A program made the translations under genes and the position numbers. From NCBI GenBank assembly GCA_037137575.1, contig JBAXKB010000034.1:1-11039 (forward strand): a DNA stretch of 11,039 nt, read 5' to 3'. A model generated the notes under the pieces. It was not told the origin of the DNA and searched no databases. It saw only the letters and a list, made by a program, of their open reading frames with translations. This stretch comes from UBA5976 sp037137575 (lineage in GTDB: Bacteria; Actinomycetota; Actinomycetes; S36-B12; UBA5976). Position 1 is the stretch's first letter. Every line of letters begins with the position of its first letter. Shown piece after piece: positions 1 through 5,429 of this stretch.

Positions 1-42
1 AATCCCTACGGGCGCGCTTCGCATTTCTGCAGCACTCAAACT

Positions 43-519
43 TTAATCAATTAGTTTCTTGGTCATGGACCAACGTACAGTTTCGTAGCCTTCGGATAGG
101 TACAAATTCTGCGCAATCTTGTTGAATCCAAAGACCGAGAGACTTACCGAGATGCCTTCTTGTGAGCGCACAAAATCTTCGATACTGCGCATGGTTGCAC
201 GCCCTAATCCTTGCCCACGTAGATTTTCATCAACTTCGATGTCGTAGATGAACCATTCGCCAGCACGGTCGGCTAGCCACACAGCCCCTATTTTTTGTTC
301 ATCATGCCAAACTGCGAAAACAAAATTACCTGCAGCTAGTTTACCTTCAGGAAAAGTTTGGGCCATGTTGGAAGCTACGTTCTCATCTGCTGCTGCTTCA
401 GTGATGCCAGCCGCGATTAGCTCAGCACGGTATTTAACCCAAACTTGAGCATTCCAAATTTTGAAGTCATCATCAAGCATTTTTGCTAATCGAGTCATAG
501 AAGTTAATTCTATTGGCAA
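43..519 (-). CDS. GNAT-family N-acetyltransferase
   Basis: A 158-residue cytosolic protein with the GCN5-related N-acetyltransferase fold, expected to move an acetyl group from acetyl-CoA to an amine; the substrate cannot be told. Motif A is clear at about residues 91-110: a beta strand (IYDIEVDE) runs into the CoA pyrophosphate-binding loop RGQGLG (101-106). The C-terminal part (about 130-146) has the usual N-x-x-A-x-x-LY...GY pattern of motif B, in which the tyrosine is often the general acid. Length is normal for a single-domain GNAT. The start is uncertain: the TTG at 517-519 has GGAGAGG almost touching it (520-526), which is too close, whereas the ATG at 496-498 (residue 8) leaves that SD about 21 bases away. 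The gene is divergent from the aldo/keto reductase, with about 50 bases between them. Family call is secure, function is not. Confidence 0.9.
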   Translation of the reverse strand: MPIELTSMTRLAKMLDDDFKIWNAQVWVKYRAELIAAGITEAAADENVASNMAQTFPEGKLAAGNFVFAVWHDEQKIGAVWLADRAGEWFIYDIEVDENLRGQGLGRATMRSIEDFVRSQEGISVSLSVFGFNKIAQNLYLSEGYETVRWSMTKKLID

Positions 520-568
520 CCTCTCCGCAATAGGGTAGTTCAGCCGATGGAATAGTTAGTCTGTCTTT

Positions 569-1543
569 ATGATCGCTCAACGCAAACTTGGTCCTTACTC
601 GGTATCTGCAATTGGCATGGGCTGTATGCCATTGTCATTTCCACAAGAGCGAGACCCGAATCTAATTAATGAACCTGAACGGGCAATCGGCGTGCTTCAT
701 GCTGCGCTTGATGCTGGAATCACCTTGTTCGATACTGCAGACATTTACGCACCGACATGGAACACGATGGGCCACAACGAAGTTCTTGTTGGCGAGGCGT
801 TTCGCACCTGGAATGGGACACCCGAACAAAAAGCGAAAGTTGTCCTCACAACTAAAGCTGGAATCACGCGTGAAGAAAACGGAACTATGTTCGGCCATTC
901 AGGTAGGAACTCATCCAAGCACTATTTGTACCGGGCAGTAGAAGCATCGGCATCGCGAATGGGACTTTCACAAATTCCACTTTGGCAACATCATCGCACC
1001 GATCCATCAATGTCATTTGCAGAACAGTTCGATAACGTCATTACTTTAAAAGATCACGGGTATGTTGCCGAAATTGGCTTGAGCAACGTAAATGCTGCGA
1101 TGCTGCAGCACGCGATAAAAGCGGGAGGCACACCGGCTCAGGGCGGCATAATTTCAGTTCAAAATGAATACAGTCCGAACTACCAGCATTGGGCAGATGT
1201 TATAGACATTTGTAATGAATATGGAATCGCATTTTTACCTTGGTCCCCACTCGGTGGCGGTGGCAATTTCAGGCGACTAGCATCTGGCGAGATTGGTTCA
1301 TTCGCAGCTATGGCCGAACAAAAAGGCGTGTCTGCGTACGCACTGGCAATAGCTTGGCATCTTGCACAATTTCCAACTTCTATTCCTATCCCAGGAGCGT
1401 CGAAAGCAAGTTCAATTCTTGATTCGCTATCAGGTACCCAGATCACTCTTTCTGATGATGAGATTGCGGAATTAAACCAGAGTTGTCCAACGGATACCCC
1501 AATAAATGGCGAGTTGCTCGATATCGCGCGCGTAGGGGACTAG
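569..1543 (+). CDS. Aldo/keto reductase
   Basis: A 324-residue NAD(P)H-dependent oxidoreductase of the aldo/keto reductase superfamily, a cytosolic (beta/alpha)8 barrel that reduces aldehydes or ketones. The catalytic tetrad can be read: D55 and Y60 in FDTADIY, K96 in LTTKAG and H142 in LWQHHRTDP. Further family marks are GMGCMPLS near residue 17, IGLSNV near 159, SVQNEYSP near 176, PWSPLGGGG near 205 and the cofactor-binding segment IPIPGASKASSI near 273. Length fits the family. The ATG start has no SD (the preceding bases are TTAGTCTGTCTTT), so a leaderless mRNA is likely. It resembles the YajO/Tas-type AKRs common in actinobacteria, but the substrate is unknown. It is convergent with the YCII gene. 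The last codons run into a G+C-rich, dyad-rich stretch discussed separately. Confidence 0.95.
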   Translation: MIAQRKLGPYSVSAIGMGCMPLSFPQERDPNLINEPERAIGVLHAALDAGITLFDTADIYAPTWNTMGHNEVLVGEAFRTWNGTPEQKAKVVLTTKAGITREENGTMFGHSGRNSSKHYLYRAVEASASRMGLSQIPLWQHHRTDPSMSFAEQFDNVITLKDHGYVAEIGLSNVNAAMLQHAIKAGGTPAQGGIISVQNEYSPNYQHWADVIDICNEYGIAFLPWSPLGGGGNFRRLASGEIGSFAAMAEQKGVSAYALAIAWHLAQFPTSIPIPGASKASSILDSLSGTQITLSDDEIAELNQSCPTDTPINGELLDIARVGD

Positions 1544-1640
1544 CGGAGCCGAGCACTAGTTTTCAACCAGTTGATTTGTGTTTCCGCGATGCTCGGTTCG
1601 CATCCTCAAGGAGCGAACGGGTTCGAGAGCCAGAAGCTGA
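1543..1640. repeat. Cluster of short inverted repeats in the convergent gap
   Basis: Between the reductase stop and the YCII gene the DNA becomes G+C-richer and full of short dyads. CCGAGC (1549-1554) matches GCTCGG (1591-1596); GTTCGC (1596-1601) matches GCGAAC (1613-1618) around an 11-base loop; CGAAC (1614-1618) can instead pair with GTTCG (1621-1625). These are mutually exclusive or stacked stems, as in REP-like extragenic palindromes or a structured transcript end. No U-run follows, so a plain intrinsic terminator is not supported. An overlapping 63-residue open frame (1483-1674) is Arg/Glu/Ala-rich, has no SD and overlaps the reductase end; I do not regard it as a gene. Confidence 0.4.
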
Positions 1641-1764
1641 AGGTGTTAGGGCGAAATTACGTGAAGCAAAATAAGCTGTCCAGTATTTTCTATCAGATTT
1701 CACAATGGGAAATTTCTAAAATTTGTCAACCAAAATGACTATGGCAACGAAAAAACTGGATGAA

Positions 1765-1779
1765 AGTCACGTAGTGACT
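1765..1779. repeat. Perfect 6-bp hairpin downstream of the YCII gene
   Basis: AGTCAC (1765-1770), spacer GTA, GTGACT (1774-1779). It sits about 20 bases past the stop of the minus-strand YCII gene. On that strand a run of six T (complement of 1750-1755) follows, but about nine bases after the stem, so it is at best a weak terminator. Its right part, TAGTGACTC (1772-1780), recurs exactly at 2181-2189 upstream of the same gene. Confidence 0.35.
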
Positions 1780-1798
1780 CGCAGCTTAAAGTTCTCGC

Positions 1799-2125
1799 TC
1801 ACCGAAGTAGTGGCCGAACTTCAACTTTGCGATTGCAAGCGTTAGAACCCTTGGCAGCCAATTCCTTAGCCTGATCAAGACTGTCTGCTTTGATAATCCA
1901 GAAGCCGCTCATGTATTCATGGGAATCTAGAAGTGGACCATCTGTAATCAAACCAGCACCGAGGCGGTTATCAATAACAGTTGCGGTACTCGGCGAATCA
2001 ATTCCACAAGCAAAGATCCAATGCCCATTTGCTTCGAGATTGTCATTGAATTCATCGATAGCCGCGCCTTCATCACCAGTGGCAGTGTTGCTAGCGGTAT
2101 CAATAACAGCAAGTAGAAATCTCAT
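1799..2125 (-). CDS. YCII/DGPF-domain protein
   Basis: A 108-residue cytosolic protein of the YCII-related (YciI-like, DGPF) superfamily, a small ferredoxin-like alpha+beta fold. The signature DGP motif lies at 62-64 (ITDGPLLDSHEYMSGFW), followed by GFWIIKADSLDQAKELA, the beta strand and helix that normally complete the domain, and a final RPL near 104. In actinobacteria such proteins often sit beside ECF sigma factors or in catabolic loci; no sigma factor is seen here, so the role is unknown. The ATG is preceded by AAAGAGG on the minus strand (complement of 2134-2140) at a spacing of 8, a good SD. A promoter with a near-consensus -35 lies upstream, and the gene is 99 bases downstream of the SOUL gene on the same strand. 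It is probably transcribed on its own. Confidence 0.85.
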   Translation of the reverse strand: MRFLLAVIDTASNTATGDEGAAIDEFNDNLEANGHWIFACGIDSPSTATVIDNRLGAGLITDGPLLDSHEYMSGFWIIKADSLDQAKELAAKGSNACNRKVEVRPLLR

Positions 2126-2145
2126 TATAAAATCCTCTTTCGAAA

Positions 2146-2175
2146 AGCATAATTCAATTGGTGTAGTGCTATCAA
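2146..2175 (-). promoter_or_regulatory. Predicted promoter of the YCII gene
   Basis: Read on the minus strand: -35 TTGATA (complement of 2170-2175; five of six to consensus), 18-base spacer, -10 TATGCT (complement of 2146-2151; four of six). Transcription would begin around 2139, close upstream of the SD. The dyad at 2176-2190 directly abuts the -35. Prediction by eye only. Confidence 0.5.
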
Positions 2176-2190
2176 TGAGTTAGTGACTCA
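2176..2190. promoter_or_regulatory. Inverted repeat abutting the -35 of the YCII promoter
   Basis: TGAGT-TAGTG-ACTCA: perfect 5-bp arms and a 5-base centre, lying immediately upstream of the predicted -35 hexamer. Its position suits an activator or repressor site. The half TAGTGACTC is repeated at 1772-1780 beyond the end of the gene. No regulator gene is seen in the window. Confidence 0.35.
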
Positions 2191-2224
2191 AAAATAACGG
2201 AGATATTCGCAAAACAAGAATCGA

Positions 2225-2764
2225 CTATTTAATTGCCAAGACAACCGGAATTTGAATTTCATTACGGCGCATAAACCCTGGTGTCCAAGGCGCGTTGAAT
2301 CTTGCAAGGCGAGCAACATCACTCTGGATGTATCCATCTTGGACCAACAGTTCCTGAAGTTTACGAGTATTGCTTTCGAAAGTACCTACAGACATTCGCC
2401 CTGAGAACCTCAAAGCAGCAACCAGTTGATCGCAAACTTGCCGAAGTTTCACTCGGCTGTCGGTGGGCAAAGGTGTATCTGTAATAGTCATTTCTGCTGG
2501 CATAACAAAACTTACGATGTGTTCATCCCAAATTTGTGACTCGGTTGATTGGCTTGATTGCTGAATGACTGGCGCTGTCATCGAAATTTTTTCACCAGCT
2601 CCATTCGAGCCACTGATGAATCTAAACAATGAGCCAAATGCGCTACTTCCAGCTGCGTCAAAATCTCCAGCAACTGTTACCTCAGCAACTACACAAGATG
2701 AGTAATGTCGAATCTCGTATCCATCGAGATCGGAAACCACCGAGTATTTCTGTTCTTGGGCCAT
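2225..2764 (-). CDS. SOUL-family heme-binding-like protein
   Basis: A 179-residue protein of the SOUL/p22HBP family. Hallmarks are YEIRHY (16-21), AEVTVAGDFDAAGSSAFGSLF (27-47), the conserved FISGSNGAGEKISMTAPV stretch (49-66), SFVMPAEMT (85-93) and the C-terminal APWTPGFMRRNEI. Length matches the single-domain family. There is no signal peptide or membrane segment, so it should be cytosolic. Family members bind heme or tetrapyrroles in eukaryotes; bacterial members are mostly uncharacterised, and no heme ligand can be assigned here. The ATG has no convincing SD. CATAGT (complement of 2773-2778), a -10-like hexamer, lies just 8 bases upstream of the start, so the transcript may be leaderless, but no good -35 is seen. 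The permease gene is divergent to it, and the gap between them carries two dyads. Confidence 0.9.
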   Translation of the reverse strand: MAQEQKYSVVSDLDGYEIRHYSSCVVAEVTVAGDFDAAGSSAFGSLFRFISGSNGAGEKISMTAPVIQQSSQSTESQIWDEHIVSFVMPAEMTITDTPLPTDSRVKLRQVCDQLVAALRFSGRMSVGTFESNTRKLQELLVQDGYIQSDVARLARFNAPWTPGFMRRNEIQIPVVLAIK

Positions 2765-2870
2765 AGGTAAAGACTATGAGATTCCTAGATTCGAAGTAGC
2801 GAGCACTTTCGAAGCTCAAAGCGCAGCGCCCTTAATTGGGTAGCGGCCAACACATGTCGAAGTTGCCGAG

Positions 2871-2892
2871 AACGAAAATGGGCAATTTCGTT
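2871..2892. promoter_or_regulatory. Inverted repeat AACGAAA-N8-TTTCGTT
   Basis: A perfect 7-bp inverted repeat around an 8-base centre (2878-2885) in the divergent gap between the SOUL and permease genes, about 80-100 bases from each start. The size and spacing suit a dimeric transcription factor site. It has no U-run on either strand and so does not read as a terminator. Which of the two genes it would control is unknown. Confidence 0.4.
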
Positions 2893-2937
2893 GTATTAAA
2901 AGCGGTTTTTGAAGGCAGAGAAGGATTCTAGGCAACG

Positions 2938-2985
2938 GGGAAAATAAAATCTTGTTTCAATAGGGTGAAACACATAGATTTTCCC
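2938..2985. promoter_or_regulatory. Nested dyad overlapping the permease promoter
   Basis: An inner inverted repeat GTTTCA-N6-TGAAAC (2954-2959 and 2966-2971) sits within an outer one, GGGAAAAT (2938-2945) and ATTTTCCC (2978-2985). The inner dyad overlaps the -35 and fills the spacer, the place where a repressor would block RNA polymerase; the outer arm covers the -10 region. It could also fold as a hairpin, but it would be mostly upstream of the transcript start. Confidence 0.45.
2952..2980 (+). promoter_or_regulatory. Predicted permease promoter
   Basis: TTGTTT (2952-2957; first three bases of the -35 consensus) and TAGATT (2975-2980; four of six of the -10 consensus) separated by 17 bases. 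Transcription would start near 2987, leaving either an almost leaderless GTG start at 2991 or a short leader to the ATG at 3009. A dyad occupies most of the spacer (next entry). Prediction by eye. Confidence 0.4.
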
Positions 2986-3008
2986 GTGAAGTGCTCTATG
3001 TTTTTTCT

Positions 3009-4538
3009 ATGACTATGACACCTGAATCAGCTGATCGTACCGAGTCTATGGATTTCACAGATGAATATCAGAAAGAGAAAGCTAACCTGCAGAAACATTT
3101 TGGCAGGCGCGAAATCTTATTCTTCACAATCTGCACTTTGGTTGGCGTAGATACCATCGGCGCGATTGCGTTCATTGGGCCGTCTTCATTCACTTGGTTA
3201 GCCATTCTGGCTATAGGGTTTTTCATCCCCAGTGCCTTGCTATTCGCTGAATTAGGAACTGCGTTCCCAGAAGAAGGTGGTCCTTACCTTTGGGCTCGCC
3301 TTGCTTTTGGTCGCCTGGCCGCTTCGATTAACAATTTCTTTTATTGGATTACAAATCCAGTTTGGTTTGGCGGAACGCTAGCGGTCGTGGCGATTACAGC
3401 CATTGAGACCTTTTTCCGTAATGATGAAAAAGTAGTTGGTACTTGGCGCATCATCATCGGTCTGGCATTTATATGGGTCGGTACTTTTGGCTCTATTCTT
3501 TCCTTCAAAGTGGGCAAATGGATTCCAATCCTTGGCGCGTTTGCCCGATTCATTTTGCTTGGAGTTTTCACTCTTTCGATGGTTTTGTACGCCAACAAGT
3601 TTGGCTTGCATGCCCCATCTCTTGGCAGTTTTAAAGTTACTTGGCCAGGTTTCGTTGCAGTTGCGGGACTGATTTTGTTTAATTTTGTGGGATTCGAAAA
3701 TCCGAGTAGTGCTGGCGACGAAATGAAAGATTCACAGCGCGACGTTCCTTATGCAGTTTTTCGCTCAGCGATCTACGCCGTCTTACTTTATGGCATTCCA
3801 ATCTTTGGCATTGTTCTTGTTTTGCCGCTGGATAAAGCTACAAACCTTGGTGGCTTTATTGACGCTATTAAAGAGGTATTTTCAGTTTTCGGTCGAAGTG
3901 TTGCAGCCGATGGCACGGTCACTCTGACCGGTATGGGTTCAGTAATGGGCGGCTTGGCTGCTGTTCTGTTAATTCTTTGCGTTTTGTCTTCTGGCGTTGC
4001 TTGGCTTATGGGCTCCGATCGTGCGTTAGCTGTTTCGGGTTACGATGGCGCAGCACCTCGCTCACTTGGTGTGTTCAGCGAAAAGTATGGAACTCCAGTT
4101 CGCGTAAATGTCTTGTCAGGCGTTGTCTCATCACTGGTCTTCGTACTTGTGGTCAAAATTAGTGATGGGAATGTAGAGAAGTATTTTTCTGTAGTTCTTG
4201 GCATCGCTGTTTCAACTACCTTGATTTCATACATAGCAATTTTCCCGGCGTTATGGAAATTGCGCGTCTCTCATCCAAATACGAATCGGGTTTATCGCGC
4301 ACCAGTTGCAGAGTTCTTGAGCGTTTGGTTAACGGCAGTCGTTACTTTTGCTACGGTTCAGCTTTTGGCGCCTGGATTAGGCGATGGCTGGTTCAGCGAC
4401 GATTATCGTCCTGACGGCTGGGCAGAATCTGAAAAATGGAAATACATGCTGACAGAAGCTATCCCATTAGCTGTGTTTGTCGTGATCGCAGTGATCTTCT
4501 GGGCCGTAGGAAAGCGCAATTTGCAAAAGAAAACTTAA
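3009..4538 (+). CDS. APC-superfamily amino acid permease
   Basis: An inner-membrane transporter of about 509 residues from the amino acid-polyamine-organocation superfamily. Twelve hydrophobic segments are visible (near 37-57, 60-82, 104-131, 146-165, 170-194, 213-230, 249-273, 308-334, 365-384, 391-416, 435-455 and 481-500). Family signatures are the TM1 stretch with GVDTIGAIAF, the loop FPEEGGPYLW after TM2 (about 86-95), FNFVGFENPSSAGDEMKD at TM6 (the FE-motif region that lines the substrate site) and GSDRALAVSGYDGAAP after TM8. It most resembles amino acid uptake or glutamate/GABA-exchanger-like members, but the substrate cannot be read from sequence. The open frame extends up to a GTG at 2991; ATGs at 3009 and 3015 are the alternatives, none with a clear SD. 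It is a single-gene unit with candidate operators upstream. Confidence 0.92.
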   Translation: MTMTPESADRTESMDFTDEYQKEKANLQKHFGRREILFFTICTLVGVDTIGAIAFIGPSSFTWLAILAIGFFIPSALLFAELGTAFPEEGGPYLWARLAFGRLAASINNFFYWITNPVWFGGTLAVVAITAIETFFRNDEKVVGTWRIIIGLAFIWVGTFGSILSFKVGKWIPILGAFARFILLGVFTLSMVLYANKFGLHAPSLGSFKVTWPGFVAVAGLILFNFVGFENPSSAGDEMKDSQRDVPYAVFRSAIYAVLLYGIPIFGIVLVLPLDKATNLGGFIDAIKEVFSVFGRSVAADGTVTLTGMGSVMGGLAAVLLILCVLSSGVAWLMGSDRALAVSGYDGAAPRSLGVFSEKYGTPVRVNVLSGVVSSLVFVLVVKISDGNVEKYFSVVLGIAVSTTLISYIAIFPALWKLRVSHPNTNRVYRAPVAEFLSVWLTAVVTFATVQLLAPGLGDGWFSDDYRPDGWAESEKWKYMLTEAIPLAVFVVIAVIFWAVGKRNLQKKT

Positions 4539-4605
4539 CTCTAGGTTGCTCGCAGATTAAATCTTCGCAGTAATTGCTTAAAAAAAGTGATTTTGAGTAT
4601 ATTTG

Positions 4606-4635
4606 TTGCGTTTGAAGAGATTAGTGATTTACACT
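4606..4635 (+). promoter_or_regulatory. Predicted promoter of the lysine-rich secreted protein gene
   Basis: TTGCGT (4606-4611), 18-base spacer, TACACT (4630-4635; four of six of the -10 consensus). Transcription would begin near 4642, giving a leader of about 30 bases that includes the SD at 4658-4663. This argues that the ATG at 4646 is not the start. Prediction by eye. Confidence 0.45.
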
Positions 4636-4657
4636 AAAACAACCGATGAAATTTGCT

Positions 4658-4663
4658 AAGGAG
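4658..4663 (+). promoter_or_regulatory. SD that fixes the start of the secreted protein
   Basis: AAGGAG lies 9 bases upstream of the ATG at 4673. The longer in-frame ATG at 4646 has no SD, and its extra nine residues would put a charged stretch before the signal peptide. The start at 4673 is therefore preferred. Confidence 0.7.
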
Positions 4664-4672
4664 AGCGCATCT

Positions 4673-5275
4673 ATGTTTAAAAATGTACTTCGCGCCGTTT
4701 CCTTATGCATGTCTATTTCGCTAGCTGCGTTCATTACACCAGTAGCCGCTTACCCAGTCGGCACAGCATTAACAGCCACTTTGTTGCCCGATGTTATCGC
4801 AGCAAAAACAGGTAAAACAAAACTTTCGATCAAAAACGCAAATCCAAATGAAAAACTTGTAATCAAGATTGGCTCAAAGTCTAGTTCTGTTCCACAAAAA
4901 GGAACCTACTCCAAGACCATCACTGGCTTAACCGCAGGAATTTACAAAGTAATTACGACCAGCCCCGTATCACCAAATGACGATCCGGAAGTTAAAACAC
5001 TGATGTTGTATGTTCCTAGCACTACAGCGCCAAAGACCGTTTCTGTAAAGAAAAAGATCACTATTAAGTTGAAGTACCTAAAGCCGGGAATAGTTGTCAC
5101 TTTGTTACCAAAAGCGGGCAAGAAGACCAAGAAACTAATCACCGTTAAAGTCGGCAAAAAAGCAACAACAGCTACCATTGTCGTTCCAGCAAAAACTTTT
5201 GCTAAAGGTCCAAATTTCATGAAAATAACGATCAATAAGACGGTTGTCCAGAACTTTAAATTGACTGGTAAATAG
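4673..5275 (+). CDS. Small secreted lysine-rich protein of unknown function
   Basis: A 200-residue protein that I cannot place in a family. Residues 1-26 are a textbook signal peptide: basic start (K3, R7), hydrophobic core LCMSISLAAFI, and a VAA cleavage site before YPVG. There is no lipobox, sortase motif or second membrane segment, so it should be released or held at the wall by charge. The mature 174 residues hold, by hand count, 32 lysines, no arginine and only 5 acidic residues. Alternating hydrophobic/Lys/Thr stretches (such as KKKITIKLKY and KKLITVKVGKK) suggest beta strands. Two halves look alike (about 41-93 and 124-195), each a K-x-x-IK strand start followed by a Lys/Thr-rich strand pair, so a tandem beta-sandwich is plausible. 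It could bind polyanions such as teichoic acids, polysaccharide or DNA; that is inference. It stands between the permease and the DUF4012 operon with its own promoter. Confidence 0.8.
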   Translation: MFKNVLRAVSLCMSISLAAFITPVAAYPVGTALTATLLPDVIAAKTGKTKLSIKNANPNEKLVIKIGSKSSSVPQKGTYSKTITGLTAGIYKVITTSPVSPNDDPEVKTLMLYVPSTTAPKTVSVKKKITIKLKYLKPGIVVTLLPKAGKKTKKLITVKVGKKATTATIVVPAKTFAKGPNFMKITINKTVVQNFKLTGK

Positions 5276-5417
5276 CTCTTAACCTTGCAATAAAGTCGAA
5301 TCACTAGCCGATTAGAAATGTATTTGCGCAATAGTCAAATAGAATTCATTTAGTCGATAAGCGTTCCCCCGTTTAGCTAAGCGACTTGAGTTCTTAAAAA
5401 TAACTCATTAACACAGC

Positions 5418-5424
5418 GAGGTGG
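5418..5424 (+). promoter_or_regulatory. SD supporting a TTG start
   Basis: GAGGTGG ends 5 bases before the TTG at 5430. No ATG or GTG is better placed nearby, so TTG is taken as the start of the DUF4012 gene. A -10-like TAGAAT (5340-5345) lies upstream, but with no good -35. Confidence 0.6.
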
Positions 5425-5429
5425 ATTAA

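Noticed and set aside
1596..1632. tRNA-like T-loop GGGTTCGAGAGCC
   Set aside because: The bases flanking the TTCGAGA loop (ACGGG and GCCAG) do not form a T-stem, and no acceptor stem or anticodon arm is found around it.
1483..1674. 63-residue open frame on + overlapping the reductase end
   Set aside because: No SD, overlaps a clear gene in another frame, and its Arg/Glu/Ala-rich sequence is what a G+C-rich palindromic stretch would give by chance.
4942..5331. 129-residue hydrophobic open frame on the minus strand
   Set aside because: It is the complement of the lysine-rich gene: AAA/AAG codons read backwards give TTT/CTT (Phe/Leu). No SD and no promoter.
5386..5414. TTGAGT-N17-TAACAC as promoter of the DUF4012 gene
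   Set aside because: The -10 matches only three of six bases, and the implied transcript start would fall inside the SD.
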